This document shows positions 8,309 through 17,543 of a stretch of DNA of 64,000 bases, one piece after another; the stretch's first letter is position 1; every line of letters starts with the position of its first letter. The notes beneath the pieces are model-generated. The model made no database searches and was not told where the DNA came from. It saw only the letters and a program-made list of their open reading frames with translations. Both the position numbers and the translations under genes were made by a program. The DNA comes from Clostridium sporogenes (GTDB taxonomy: Bacteria > Bacillota > Clostridia > Clostridiales > Clostridiaceae): the NCBI RefSeq assembly GCF_001020205.1, contig NZ_CP011663.1, forward strand, positions 992,001-1,056,000, read 5' to 3'.

Positions 8309-9238
8309 ATGGATGTAAAATCTTTATCAGCATTACTTTTAGAAGGATTTTATGTTTTAACTGGTATATTAATGATTTTAACAGCTTTATTTGTAATAAA
8401 GGATAATAAACATACTACAAGAATAGGAACAGCTTGTTTTTGGGGAATACTAGGGATAATATTTATCTTTGGAAAATATATACCTTCCACATATGTAGGA
8501 ATATTAATACTTGTGGTAGGAGTATTAACTGTAACTAAGCAGGTTAACATAGGTACTTTATCTCAAGCTTCAGATGAATCTAGAAAAGAAAATGCTAAAA
8601 AGATAGGAGGAAAAATATTTATTCCTTCAATAAGCTTAGCTATATTAGCTTTTGCTATAGCCCAATATACTGAATTAGGGGGACAGGTAGCTATAGGTAT
8701 ATCTGCCTTAGGTGGACTGGGTTTAACATTTATAATAACCAAATCTCCTGTTAAGTATGTAGGTGTTGATAGTAATAGAATGATTCAACAGGTTGGCCCT
8801 TCAAGTATATTACCACAACTTTTAGGTGCTCTTGGAACAGTTTTTACAGCTGCAGGAGTTGGAGAAGTAATATCCTCTGGAATATCTTCTATAATACCAG
8901 AAGGTAATATATTATTTGGCGTTATAGCTTATTGTCTAGGTATGGCAGTGTTTACAATAATAATGGGAAATGCCTTTGCTGCCTTTGCAGTTATAACAGC
9001 AGGTATAGGAATACCATTTGTATTTTCTCAGGGTGCTGATCCGGTAATTGCAGGAGCTTTAGCATTAACAGCAGGATATTGTGGAACTCTTTTAACTCCT
9101 ATGGCAGCGAATTTCAATGTAGTTCCTGCAGCACTTTTAGAAATGAAGGATAAAAATGGAGTTATAAAGGCTCAGGCTCCTGTAGCTATAACTTTACTTA
9201 TAATACACATAGTTCTTATGTATTTCCTTGCATTTTAA
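8309..9238 (+). CDS. DUF979 family, predicted 5-oxoproline transporter subunit
   Basis: A 309-residue protein with about nine to ten membrane segments. The motifs FAAFAVITAGIG and GYCGTLLTPMAANFN recall the ion/solute permease superfamily. It is the partner of the DUF969 gene just upstream. The strong AAGGAGGG before ATG 8309 and the 12-base gap indicate one transcript. Function rests on family context and the pyroglutamyl peptidase downstream. Confidence 0.85.
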   Translation: MDVKSLSALLLEGFYVLTGILMILTALFVIKDNKHTTRIGTACFWGILGIIFIFGKYIPSTYVGILILVVGVLTVTKQVNIGTLSQASDESRKENAKKIGGKIFIPSISLAILAFAIAQYTELGGQVAIGISALGGLGLTFIITKSPVKYVGVDSNRMIQQVGPSSILPQLLGALGTVFTAAGVGEVISSGISSIIPEGNILFGVIAYCLGMAVFTIIMGNAFAAFAVITAGIGIPFVFSQGADPVIAGALALTAGYCGTLLTPMAANFNVVPAALLEMKDKNGVIKAQAPVAITLLIIHIVLMYFLAF

Positions 9239-9294
9239 AAATATAAGGTTTATATAAATAGAGTTTTTGGCTTTAAAGAGAGTTTTTAATCCAC

Positions 9295-9358
9295 CGCTCT
9301 TTACTATCACTTTTAAGAAGATGAAACTATTAGAATAGGTAAGTCTTTAGATAAAATT
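9295..9358. repeat. Degenerate copy of the dispersed GAAGATG repeat
   Basis: GCTCTTTACTATCACTTTT and the following AAGAAGATG...ATTAGAATAGG...AGATAAAATT match the second half of the repeat at 58980-59040 with many differences. It lies between the transporter genes and pcp. Confidence 0.4.
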
Positions 9359-9390
9359 GGGCATATTTAATAACGTAAAATTAAAAAAAG

Positions 9391-9428
9391 ATGGTATCTC
9401 AGAATAGATTTGATTTTGAGATAGCCTC
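9391..9428 (+). terminator. Hairpin between the transporter genes and pcp
   Basis: GGTATCTCA pairs with TGAGATAGCC (one bulged base) around a loop containing TAGATTTGATTTT. That loop resembles the ends of the MITE-like elements at 24836 and 61683. The T-run after it is weak, so it may attenuate rather than stop the transcript into pcp. Confidence 0.5.
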
Positions 9429-9457
9429 TTAATATACTCTTGAATGGAGGAATTCAC

Positions 9458-10102
9458 ATGAAAAAGGTTTTAATAACAGCTTTTGATCCTTTTGGAGGAG
9501 AAAAGATAAATCCTGCTTTAGAAGCAGTTAAAAAAATACAAGAGGAAATTTCAAATGCTAAGGTTATAAAAGTAGAAATACCAACGGTTTTTAGAAGATC
9601 TTTAGAAAAATTAGAACAGTCAATAAAAGAGCATAACCCTGATATAGTTATATGTGTGGGACAAGCAGGTGGAAGATTTGATATTACTCCTGAAAGAGTT
9701 GCAATAAATATGGATGATGCTAGAATTAAAGATAATGAAGGAAATCAACCTTTAGATATTTCTATATTTGAGGATGGGGAAAATGCATATTTCACCAGTT
9801 TACCTATAAAAGCCATGGTTGATGAAATGAAGAAAAATGGTGTGCCAGCTTCAGTTTCTAATACAGCAGGAACCTTTGTATGTAATCATGTTATGTATGG
9901 ACTTCTTTATATGATAGATAAAAAATTCAACAATATAAAAGGTGGCTTTATACATGTACCATTTATTCCGAGTCAAGTTGTTGATAAAAAAAATACTCCT
10001 TCAATGTCTCTTGAAAATATAACTAAAGGATTAGAGTGTGCTATTAAAGCAGCAGTAGAGAATGATTCTGACATTAAACAGATAGGTGGAGCTATTTGCT
10101 AA
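9458..10102 (+). CDS. pcp: Pyroglutamyl-peptidase I
   Basis: This cysteine peptidase removes N-terminal 5-oxoproline from peptides in the cytosol. The 214-residue length matches the family. The N-terminal [12 protein letters not shown] is diagnostic. The expected triad is visible as Glu79 (TPER), Cys142 (FVCNHVMYG) and His166 (GFIHVPF). ATG 9458 is chosen over the upstream TTG 9440 because TGGAGG sits seven bases before it. Its stop overlaps the next start (TAATG). With the transporter upstream it forms a pyroglutamate-handling module. Confidence 0.96.
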   Translation: MKKVLITAFDPFGGEKINPALEAVKKIQEEISNAKVIKVEIPTVFRRSLEKLEQSIKEHNPDIVICVGQAGGRFDITPERVAINMDDARIKDNEGNQPLDISIFEDGENAYFTSLPIKAMVDEMKKNGVPASVSNTAGTFVCNHVMYGLLYMIDKKFNNIKGGFIHVPFIPSQVVDKKNTPSMSLENITKGLECAIKAAVENDSDIKQIGGAIC

Positions 10103-10536
10103 TGAAACAGTATTTATTTGTTTATGGAAGTTTAAGAGATGGATTCTTTAATTTTGATAAATATATAAAGGATCAAGTAACATCAAGAAAGCTAGGGAAG
10201 ATAAAGGGGATTCTTTATCATATGCCTAATAAAGGATATCCAGCAGTATTAGAGGGAAATGAAGAAGTAATAGGAGAAATAATTGAATTAAAAAATTGGA
10301 ATGAAAATCTTAAATCTCTAGATAGTATGGAAAACTACATATCAGAGGGAAATAAGAATAATGAATATAATAGGGAATTAGTAGAAGTAGAGATAATAGA
10401 AAGTAAAGATAAAGGTAAAAAAGTTACAGCCTTTGCATATTTGTATAATATGAATGATAAAGATGTGTTCAATAAACATTCAATATATATTCCACATGGT
10501 GATTGGCAAAAATTTATGATTGAAGAAAATAAATAA
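10102..10536 (+). CDS. Gamma-glutamylcyclotransferase-like protein
   Basis: The 144-residue protein begins with FVYGSLRDG, the substrate-binding signature of the GGCT/AIG2-like fold. SLDSMENYI near residue 75-80 supplies the likely catalytic Glu. Enzymes of this fold release 5-oxoproline from gamma-glutamyl amines or dipeptides. ATG 10102 overlaps the pcp stop by one base, with GGTGGAG upstream, so the two are translationally coupled. Placement with pcp and 5-oxoproline transport supports a role in making or clearing 5-oxoproline. The exact substrate is not known. Confidence 0.85.
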   Translation: MKQYLFVYGSLRDGFFNFDKYIKDQVTSRKLGKIKGILYHMPNKGYPAVLEGNEEVIGEIIELKNWNENLKSLDSMENYISEGNKNNEYNRELVEVEIIESKDKGKKVTAFAYLYNMNDKDVFNKHSIYIPHGDWQKFMIEENK

Positions 10537-10537
10537 T

Positions 10538-10588
10538 AAAAAGAGGATTTCTCAAAATGAAATTTATTTTGAGAAATCCTCTTTTTAT
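10538..10588 (+). terminator. Strong terminator of the 5-oxoproline operon
   Basis: A stem of about 20 bases (AAAAAGAGGATTTCTCAAAA paired with its complement) has a short loop and a T-rich 3' arm. It is nearly symmetrical, so it may work in both directions. The inner part resembles the MITE-like ends seen elsewhere. Confidence 0.9.
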
Positions 10589-10610
10589 TATTATAATACT
10601 AAGAATCTAA

Positions 10611-10643
10611 TTGTAACATAATATATAATTAATATGTTATAAT
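10611..10643 (+). promoter_or_regulatory. Palindrome over the promoter of the Crp/Fnr gene
   Basis: TAACATA (10614-10620) and TATGTTA (10633-10639) form an inverted repeat separated by 12 bases. Both overlap TATAAT-like sequences at 10624-10629 and 10638-10643. Its place about 40 bases before the start of the regulator suggests an autoregulatory site. Confidence 0.4.
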
Positions 10644-10683
10644 TAAAAATTAAATGAGAATTATATAGTTAAGGGGTAATGAT

Positions 10684-11358
10684 ATGTATGAAAAAATATT
10701 TAATCAAGAAAAACAGGATGAAATGAGATCTTTTTTTCTAAATGAATTGGTTCTTTTAGGGAAGGAAAAAAATCTTAAAAAAAATGAAATAATTGATGTA
10801 AGAAGAAATAAGTCTTTAGCAATTGTAGTAGAAGGAATGCTTGAACAAGTACTTTATCATTCTAAGGGAGAAGAAAAAGTAATGTTTTTTTTATCTCCAG
10901 GAGAAATATGTGGAGAAGAAGAGTATTTTGTTAGTGGAGGAATGCCAGTTATAATAAAGGCATGTTGCTCATCCAAAGTATCCTTAGTTGAAAAAAAAGT
11001 ACTAGATGAATTTTTAAATACTAATCCTAGAGCCTATAGATTTTTTATACATAGTCTTACTAGAAAATATAGGATATCTGTAAGTCAAATGCACGATATA
11101 TTATTTACAACCTCAAAGGAAAAAGTATGTAATACTTTATATAGATTATCAGTACAAAGTGGTGTAGAAACACCAGAGGGCATAATTATAGACATAAAAC
11201 TTACTCATCAAGAACTAGCTAATTTAGTTGGATCTTCTAGAATAACTATAACAAAAATTATAAATGAACTTAAAAATGATAACATAATAGAAAGTTCTAA
11301 AGATAAAAAATTTATAATAAAAGATTTGAATAAACTTAAAAAATATCTAGAATATTAA
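10684..11358 (+). CDS. Crp/Fnr family transcription regulator
   Basis: The 224-residue protein has a cyclic-nucleotide-binding-like beta barrel (about 25-130) and a C-terminal Crp-type helix-turn-helix. The recognition region is LTHQELANLVGSSRITITKIINELKND (split around residues 178-204). The barrel lacks the classical cAMP-binding RSA signature and has no N-terminal cysteine cluster for an FNR iron-sulfur centre, though a CC pair occurs in KACCSSKV. The ligand is unknown. AAGGGGT precedes ATG 10684. It is transcribed alone, and its target cannot be assigned. Confidence 0.85.
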   Translation: MYEKIFNQEKQDEMRSFFLNELVLLGKEKNLKKNEIIDVRRNKSLAIVVEGMLEQVLYHSKGEEKVMFFLSPGEICGEEEYFVSGGMPVIIKACCSSKVSLVEKKVLDEFLNTNPRAYRFFIHSLTRKYRISVSQMHDILFTTSKEKVCNTLYRLSVQSGVETPEGIIIDIKLTHQELANLVGSSRITITKIINELKNDNIIESSKDKKFIIKDLNKLKKYLEY

Positions 11359-11571
11359 AGTATATTATTTATAAATTAAATAATAAGTTCATGTTTGTTA
11401 CTAAGGTTTAAATTTACTTTGAAAACATTATAATTTTAATTATATATACTTAAAATAAGTTAAAATAATTGCATAATACTGTTATTATGCAATTATTTTA
11501 ATCAGATTAATTCTCATATGTATATAAGCAAATATACTTATAGCTTATTTCTATATATGAAAATTAAAGCT

Positions 11572-12918
11572 TTAAATTGCTTGTAAAACATTCTTTTTAA
11601 CCCACTTGGAAGTTCTGCCTCTTGCAACCAAATACCAATCTCCATATTCTGCATATATATCTATTACTTGTCCTTTTTTTAATGTATCAGAAATCCATGC
11701 TGTATCGCTTGGGTATATTCTTGCTGATACTGAAGATTCTATAACTTTATAACGAGTCGTTGTTATTGGGCTTTCAGTTCCTTTGTCCGCTGTTGGAACA
11801 GCTGGGGCTAAGTATGTTGATCTTATCCATTTTGGAGTTGCTCCCCTTGCTACTAGAGACCATGGACCATACTCTGCATATACATCTACTCTATCTCCAT
11901 GATTTAATGTTCCAGTAGACCAACCTGTATCACTTGGATACATTCTTAAAGTCTGAGAATCTGGAGTTACAAGCATAAGACCAGTTCTTATAGGTTTTTC
12001 ATTTCCGTTTGATGCTGTTGGAACAACTGGTGCTAAATAAGTTGTTCTTATCCATTTTGGAGTTGATCCTCTTGCTACTAAAGACCAAGGGCCATGTTCT
12101 GCATATATGTCTACTCTATCTCCATACTTTAATGTTCCAGTAGACCAGCCTGTATCACTTGGATACATTCTTACTGTTTGTGGCTGTAATACTGCAAGCA
12201 TAAAACCAGTTCTTATAGGTTTTTCATTTCCATTAAATGCTGTGGGAACCGCTGGTGCTAAATATGTTGATCTAATCCATTGTTGTGTATTTCCTCTTGC
12301 GATTAGAGACCATGGACCATATTCTGCATATATATCTATTCTATCACCGTATTTTAATGTTCTAACTACAGAAGCTGAATCAACAGGTGCAGTTCTTACA
12401 GGTTGTGGTGAAGTTACTATAAGCATGTAAGAACTTCTAATTGGTTTAGCATTTGATGCTACTTTTGGATATTGAGTAACACCACTTATTCTTCTTGCTG
12501 TATAAAATTTATAAACAGAACTTATTTTAACAACATCATTAGTATGAGGAGAATGTATCATTTGTCCTCCACCTACATATATACCTACATGACCTGTATT
12601 TGGAAATACTAAATCACCTGGTTGTAAATCACTTTGTGATACTGGAGTACCTACTTCAAGTTGTCCATATGTATCTCTTGGTAATTCTATACCTGCAGCA
12701 TTTCTATATACATATTGTACAAATCCGGAACAGTCAAATCCACTTGGTGTTGTTCCACCCCAAACATAAGGTGTTCCTATAAATTTTTTTGCGTATTCAA
12801 CTATAGATTGTCCACTAGCAGCTTGCACCTTAACATTTTTTAAGGTTAAGCCAGTAGAAACAAATACTGTCACTAATAATAGTGACATAAATTTTTTTAA
12901 TTTTCCTATTTTTCTCAT
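11572..12918 (-). CDS. Secreted NlpC/P60 endopeptidase with four SH3-like repeats
   Basis: A peptidoglycan hydrolase of 448 residues on the minus strand. A signal peptide (1-33, cut after VQA) leads to an N-terminal NlpC/P60 domain (36-145) with Cys63 in DCSGF, His110 in TGHVGIYVG and His122 in MIHSPH. Four repeats of about 70-75 residues follow (about 155-448), each with VRxxPxDxxW, a GDRVDIYAEYGPW core and RSTYLAPAVP. They look like bacterial SH3 domains that bind cell wall. Repeats two and three are nearly identical. The order catalytic domain first, SH3 last, is the reverse of many clostridial homologues. ATG 12918 is preceded by AAGGAGGAG. Confidence 0.9.
   Translation of the reverse strand: MRKIGKLKKFMSLLLVTVFVSTGLTLKNVKVQAASGQSIVEYAKKFIGTPYVWGGTTPSGFDCSGFVQYVYRNAAGIELPRDTYGQLEVGTPVSQSDLQPGDLVFPNTGHVGIYVGGGQMIHSPHTNDVVKISSVYKFYTARRISGVTQYPKVASNAKPIRSSYMLIVTSPQPVRTAPVDSASVVRTLKYGDRIDIYAEYGPWSLIARGNTQQWIRSTYLAPAVPTAFNGNEKPIRTGFMLAVLQPQTVRMYPSDTGWSTGTLKYGDRVDIYAEHGPWSLVARGSTPKWIRTTYLAPVVPTASNGNEKPIRTGLMLVTPDSQTLRMYPSDTGWSTGTLNHGDRVDVYAEYGPWSLVARGATPKWIRSTYLAPAVPTADKGTESPITTTRYKVIESSVSARIYPSDTAWISDTLKKGQVIDIYAEYGDWYLVARGRTSKWVKKNVLQAI
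11812..12440. repeat. Tandem coding repeats for SH3 domains
   Basis: Three successive units of about 220 bases within the hydrolase gene share long identical stretches, for example the segment encoding PSDTGWSTGTL and that encoding NGNEKPIRTG. This suggests recent duplication and a possibility of copy-number change by recombination. Confidence 0.7.
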
Positions 12919-13222
12919 TATTCTCCTCCTTAATTTGATTTGTCTATAGTTAATTATAATATTTAATGAAAATTTTACAAGTTACAACAACTTATGTTAT
13001 TTAAATAAAATTAATGGATTTTAATGATATATAATGATAATTTTCATTTTTTAGGTTATTTAGTATTTTTTTAAATACTATTATAGAATAGTAAAAAAAA
13101 TTTATTAATAATTATGTTATTAAGTTTAGTGATAAAATTTTTTCGGTGTTAATATAAAATATGGAATGTATTAGCAATAAATAAATATAATAATTGCGAA
13201 TGTATGTATAAATAATTGTTTA
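12919..13222. other. Divergent gap between the hydrolase and the B12 leader
   Basis: About 300 very AT-rich bases with no gene seen. It should hold the minus-strand promoter of the NlpC/P60 gene. No other structure stands out. Confidence 0.4.
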
Positions 13223-13260
13223 TTGACAGTAAGCCATATTTGTTATAATCTTAAATATGG
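13223..13260 (+). promoter_or_regulatory. Promoter of the cobalamin leader with a palindrome across the -10
   Basis: TTGACA (13223-13228) and TATAAT (13244-13249) lie 15 bases apart, a short spacer. An exact inverted repeat, CCATATTT (13234-13241) and AAATATGG (13253-13260), encloses the -10 box. A protein bound there would block RNA polymerase, so a repressor may act in addition to the riboswitch. Confidence 0.55.
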
Positions 13261-13277
13261 TAATTTAATAAAAAAAT

Positions 13278-13470
13278 TTAGGTGCCTTTACATAAAAGGT
13301 GAAAAGGGAATGTGGTAAAATCCACAGCAGCCCCCGCTACTGTAATTGAGGACAAATCTTTAATAAACCACTCTTTATAAAGGGGAAGGGAAAGATGAGG
13401 AAGAATCATGAGCCAGGAGACCTGCCTAGATTTTTATTAGGTAAACTTTCGGAGGGAAAGATAACTGTGC
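13278..13470 (+). ncRNA. Cobalamin (B12) riboswitch
   Basis: The leader has the ordered landmarks of the AdoCbl aptamer: TAGGTGCC at the start, GGGAATGTGGT-type and CAGCCCCCGC segments (13307-13340), a variable arm, the B12 box GAGCCAGGAGACCTGCC (13410-13426) and a closing strand near 13445-13465. Binding of adenosylcobalamin should reduce expression of the cbiP operon downstream. Confidence 0.95.
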
Positions 13471-13484
13471 AAAAGGAATATAAT

Positions 13485-13508
13485 ATAGGCAAACTATGCC
13501 TATTTTTA
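13485..13508 (+). terminator. First hairpin after the B12 aptamer (expression platform)
   Basis: ATAGGCA (13485-13491) pairs with TGCCTAT (13497-13503) and is followed by TTTT. It comes right after the aptamer and is the likely regulated terminator. Confidence 0.75.
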
Positions 13509-13515
13509 ACTATGC

Positions 13516-13552
13516 ATTGGCTATAAACTCTAAAGTTTATAGCCAATTTTTA
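13516..13552 (+). terminator. Second hairpin after the B12 aptamer
   Basis: ATTGGCTATAAAC (13516-13528) pairs perfectly with GTTTATAGCCAAT across a short loop, then a T-run. It is stronger than the first hairpin and adds a second stop before cbiP, which begins 160 bases later. Confidence 0.75.
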
Positions 13553-13713
13553 TATCTTACATTAATTAAGTACAATATTTATTGAATTTAAACAGAAAAA
13601 TTTATCCCTTTATAAAATAGTTTTAAATAATATATAAGCTATTTATTTTGGGATTTATAATTTGTTTATTTTAAGTATATAAATAAAAGTAAATTGAAAT
13701 TGGAGAGAAGTTT

Positions 13714-15195
13714 ATGGCTAAAATAATGATTCAGGGAACCGCATCTTCTGTAGGAAAAAGTCTTATAGTGGCTGCCCTTTGTAGAATATTTAAGCAGGAT
13801 GGGTATAGTGTTTGTCCTTTTAAATCACAAAATATGTCTTTAAATTCTTATATAACTTTAGATGGTAAGGAAATGGGTAGGGCCCAAGTACTTCAAGCCT
13901 ATGCAGCTGGATTAGAACCAGAAGTTTATATGAATCCTATACTTTTAAAGCCTACTTCTGATAAAAAGTGTCAAATAATAGTTAATGGTAAAGTGTATGG
14001 AAATAGTACAGCTATGGGATATCATAATTTAAAACTAAAGTTTAAAGATATGTTAAAAGAGCATTTTAATAAATTAGAAGAGGATTTTGATATAGTTGTT
14101 ATGGAGGGGGCTGGAAGCCCTGCAGAAATAAATTTAAGAGATAGAGATATAGTAAACATGGGTATGGCAGAACTTGTGGATGCTCCTGTACTTTTAGTTG
14201 GAGATATAGACAAAGGAGGAGTTTTTGCATCCTTAGCTGGAACTATGCTTCTTTTAGAAGAGGGAGAAAAGGAAAGAGTAAAAGGAACTATAATAAACAA
14301 ATTTAGAGGAGACGTAGAAATACTAAAACCAGGTTTAGATATGTTAGAGGATATAGTACATATACCTTGTTTAGGGGTAGTCCCTTACACTAGATTACAG
14401 TTAGAGGATGAGGATGGAGCAGTAGAATTTAATAAAAAAGCCTATGCACCAATTGATATAGCAGTGATAAAGATGCCTCATATATCAAACTTTACAGATT
14501 TAGATGCTTTAAAATCAGAAGAGGATGTATCTATAAGATTTATAACTTCAAAAGAGGAATTTAAAGAGCCAGATCTATTAATAATACCAGGAAGCAAAAA
14601 TACAATAGAGGATTTACTTTATTTAAGGCAATGTGGCTTAGAAGAAAGTATAAAAGAATATAGTAGAAATGGAAAAATAATAGGTATTTGTGGAGGATAT
14701 CAAGTGTTAGGAAGCAAAATTAAAGATCCATATAAAGTGGAGACAGATTTAGGAGAAATAAAGGGATTAAACCTTTTAGATATGGAAACTACCTTTGAAG
14801 AAGAAAAGGTTACAACAAGGGTTTCTGCAAAAATCTTAAATGAAGAAACTGAAAATATTGTTTATGGCTATGAAATACATATGGGAATAAGTAAGTACGG
14901 TGAAAATACTAAACCATTATTTAAAATCTATGATAAAAATGGAGAAAAAGTAGATTATTTTGATGGAGCCATAAATGAAAAGGGAAATGTAATGGGAACC
15001 TATATACATGGAGTTTTTGACGGAGTAGCTTTTAGAGAAAAAATAATAAATGAATTAAGAGTTAAGAAAGGTTTAAAAAAGAAGAAATCAGAAGTTTATG
15101 AACATATGAGAGAAAAAGAATTAGATAAGCTTGCAGATATAGTACGACAAAGTTTAGACATGGAAAAAATTTATTCTATTATAGGGATGAAATAA
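13714..15195 (+). CDS. cbiP: Cobyric acid synthase (glutamine-dependent amidase)
   Basis: CbiP amidates the b, d, e and g carboxylates of adenosylcobyrinic acid a,c-diamide. The 493-residue protein has the N-terminal synthetase motif GTASSVGKS (8-16) and [11 protein letters not shown], then a class I glutamine amidotransferase domain with catalytic Cys326 in GICGGYQ and a late HGVFD motif for the His. GGAGAG precedes ATG 13714. It is the first gene after the B12 riboswitch, and cbiB follows one base later. Confidence 0.97.
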   Translation: MAKIMIQGTASSVGKSLIVAALCRIFKQDGYSVCPFKSQNMSLNSYITLDGKEMGRAQVLQAYAAGLEPEVYMNPILLKPTSDKKCQIIVNGKVYGNSTAMGYHNLKLKFKDMLKEHFNKLEEDFDIVVMEGAGSPAEINLRDRDIVNMGMAELVDAPVLLVGDIDKGGVFASLAGTMLLLEEGEKERVKGTIINKFRGDVEILKPGLDMLEDIVHIPCLGVVPYTRLQLEDEDGAVEFNKKAYAPIDIAVIKMPHISNFTDLDALKSEEDVSIRFITSKEEFKEPDLLIIPGSKNTIEDLLYLRQCGLEESIKEYSRNGKIIGICGGYQVLGSKIKDPYKVETDLGEIKGLNLLDMETTFEEEKVTTRVSAKILNEETENIVYGYEIHMGISKYGENTKPLFKIYDKNGEKVDYFDGAINEKGNVMGTYIHGVFDGVAFREKIINELRVKKGLKKKKSEVYEHMREKELDKLADIVRQSLDMEKIYSIIGMK

Positions 15196-15196
15196 G

Positions 15197-16168
15197 ATGT
15201 ATTTAAATGTAACTGCAAATTTTGTAGATATAATTATAGCGGTTTTTATAGATTGGATTATTGGAGATCCTTATTGGTTTCCACATCCAATTATATATAT
15301 AGGAAAGCTTATTAGTTTTTTAGAAAAAAAATTCAGAGCTAAAGTGAAAAATGAGGAAAATTTAAAACTTTATGGTGAAGTAATTGTAATGATAGTATGT
15401 TTTACTAGCTTCTTAATTCCTTTTATTATTTTGCAAGCTTTCAAATTTAATTTTTATATTTATCATGGGCTAAATATTTTAATAATATGGACAACTTTAG
15501 CAGCTAAATGTCTCCATGAAGAAGCTATAAAGATATATCATGCTTTATATAAAGAAAATATAGAGGATGCAAGGTTAAAACTTTCTTATATAGTAGGAAG
15601 AGAAACTAAAGATTTAATTGAAAATGAAATAATAAGGGCAGATGTAGAAACAGTAGCAGAAAATGCATCTGACGGTATAATAGCACCACTTTTTTATGCA
15701 ATGATTGGTGGAGCACCTTTAGCTATGATGTATAAAGGAATAAACACTATGGATTCTATGCTTGGATATTTAAATGATGAATATAAATATATAGGATTTT
15801 TTCCAGCTAAGGTAGATGATGTTTTTAACTTTGTACCAGCAAGGTTAACAGGAATATTAATGTGTATATCAGCGCCAATAGTAGGGGGCAATCCATTTAA
15901 AAGTTTTAAAATAATGATAAGAGATAGAAAAAATCATAAAAGTCCCAACTGTGCCTATCCAGAAGGGGCTACAGCAGCAGCCTTAAAGATCCAATTAGGG
16001 GGAACTAATGTATATTTTGGACAAGTGGTAGAAAAACCTACTATAGGAGATAAAATAAAGGAATTAGCGCCAATACATATAAAAGAAAGTATAAAACTTA
16101 TGTATGCTAGTGAAGGGCTAATGATAGTAATGTGTGTTATAATTTTTAAATTTTTACTTGAAATATAG
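15197..16168 (+). CDS. cbiB: Adenosylcobinamide-phosphate synthase
   Basis: This membrane enzyme joins the aminopropanol phosphate arm to adenosylcobyric acid. The 323-residue protein has four to five membrane segments. Family motifs are IDWIIGDPYWFPHPI near the N-terminus, ETVAENASDGIIAPLFY in the middle, and NCAYPEGATAAAL. It begins one base after the cbiP stop, so the two are coupled. CobD follows and makes its substrate. Confidence 0.96.
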   Translation: MYLNVTANFVDIIIAVFIDWIIGDPYWFPHPIIYIGKLISFLEKKFRAKVKNEENLKLYGEVIVMIVCFTSFLIPFIILQAFKFNFYIYHGLNILIIWTTLAAKCLHEEAIKIYHALYKENIEDARLKLSYIVGRETKDLIENEIIRADVETVAENASDGIIAPLFYAMIGGAPLAMMYKGINTMDSMLGYLNDEYKYIGFFPAKVDDVFNFVPARLTGILMCISAPIVGGNPFKSFKIMIRDRKNHKSPNCAYPEGATAAALKIQLGGTNVYFGQVVEKPTIGDKIKELAPIHIKESIKLMYASEGLMIVMCVIIFKFLLEI

Positions 16169-16454
16169 ACAATAGCTCGTATTTTTAATAGTACAATTTT
16201 TAGAATATGAAGATTTTTTTGTCTTATAATATAAGTCATAGTTTTTATATTTAAAATTAATTATAAATTAAATTAGTTTAATTATAGGTATGTTATTTGA
16301 TTTTAATAATTAAATTAAAGTGAAAAGCCGGTAATTGATAGGAGGATATTTGAAAGTTAAAAATCTATATAAATTTTTAAGAAGTTTTTAATGTAATAAA
16401 AAATTATAACCTTAACTCTTAATTCGCAATTGCTTAGAAGAAGGTGGTGTTTAC

Positions 16455-17543
16455 ATGCATGGTGGGGACATTTATACAGAGGGAATTTTAAAGGGAAAAA
16501 AACTCATAGACTTTAGTTCTAATATAAATCCATTAGGATTACCAGATAGTTTTAAAGATAATTTAGAGGAAGCTCTAAGTTGGGTACAAGTCTATCCGGA
16601 TATTCAGTATAGAACTTTAAAAAGAAATTTAATAGACTATCTAAGTTTTTTTCTAGATTATTTTTATAAAGAAAAAGTAGAGAAACTTAATATAAAGGAA
16701 GAAAATTTGGTTTTAGGAAATGGCGCGGTAGAAATAATAGATTTAGCCATAAGTAATTTAAAAAGCATATCTATTCTGGTTCCTTCCTTTGTGGAATATG
16801 AATTATGCGCTGAAAAATGGAATGTACAAATAGATTATTGTAATTTAAATGAAGATATGACATATAACTATGAAAATATAAAAAAATCCTTAGAAAAAAC
16901 AGAAGGGATAGTATTAGGAAATCCTAATAATCCTAATGGATCAGTAATAGATAAAGAAAAGTTTATATACATATTAGACTACTGTGAAAAAAATAATAAA
17001 ATTGTAATTTTAGATGAAGCTTTTATAGAGTTTACAGGAAAGAATTCCTTTAGTTTTTTAAACTTATGTAAAAGATACAAATGTATTTTTATAATAAGAG
17101 CTTTAACTAAGTTTTTTTCTATGCCAGGTATAAGGTTTGGCTATGGGATAAGTTTTAATAATGAATTTTTAAATAAAATAAGAGAGAAACAAAATCCCTG
17201 GAATATAAATTGTTTTGCAGAAATTGCAGTTAAATATGTTTTAAAGGATGAAGACTTCATAGAAAAATCCATAAGTTATATAGAAAAAGAAAAAATATTT
17301 ATGTATGAAAATTTAAATAAATGTGATTTGTTTCATAGTGTATATAGTACTTACAGTAATTTTATACTTTGTAAGTTAAAAGATATTACAGGATATGAGC
17401 TTAAACAAAGACTTTTAGAGAAAGGATTTGTTCTAAGGGTGTGCAAGGATTTTAAAACTTTAAACAATGATTATGTAAGATTTGCAATAAAAACTAGAGA
17501 GCTTAATCAGGCTTTAGTAAATATTTTAAAGGAAATAAAGTAA
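16455..17543 (+). CDS. cobD: Threonine-phosphate decarboxylase (PLP enzyme)
   Basis: It decarboxylates L-threonine phosphate to aminopropanol phosphate for CbiB. The 362-residue protein is a fold type I aminotransferase relative, with MHGGDIY and IDFSSNINPLG at the N-terminus (typical of CobD), GNPNNPNGS, and ILDEAFIEF. The PLP lysine is expected in RALTKFFSMPGIRFGY. AGAAGGTGGTG lies before ATG 16455. A gap of 286 bases separates it from cbiB and may hold its own promoter. PduX at 46.9 kb probably supplies the threonine phosphate. Confidence 0.95.
   Translation: MHGGDIYTEGILKGKKLIDFSSNINPLGLPDSFKDNLEEALSWVQVYPDIQYRTLKRNLIDYLSFFLDYFYKEKVEKLNIKEENLVLGNGAVEIIDLAISNLKSISILVPSFVEYELCAEKWNVQIDYCNLNEDMTYNYENIKKSLEKTEGIVLGNPNNPNGSVIDKEKFIYILDYCEKNNKIVILDEAFIEFTGKNSFSFLNLCKRYKCIFIIRALTKFFSMPGIRFGYGISFNNEFLNKIREKQNPWNINCFAEIAVKYVLKDEDFIEKSISYIEKEKIFMYENLNKCDLFHSVYSTYSNFILCKLKDITGYELKQRLLEKGFVLRVCKDFKTLNNDYVRFAIKTRELNQALVNILKEIK

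Noticed and set aside
12107..12430. 107-codon open frame opposite the NlpC/P60 gene
   Set aside because: It lies wholly within the SH3 repeats on the other strand, with no ribosome site; it is a shadow of the repeated coding sequence.
16169..16454. Second B12 riboswitch before cobD
   Set aside because: No B12 box or CAGCCCCCGC-like segment is present; only AT-rich sequence.
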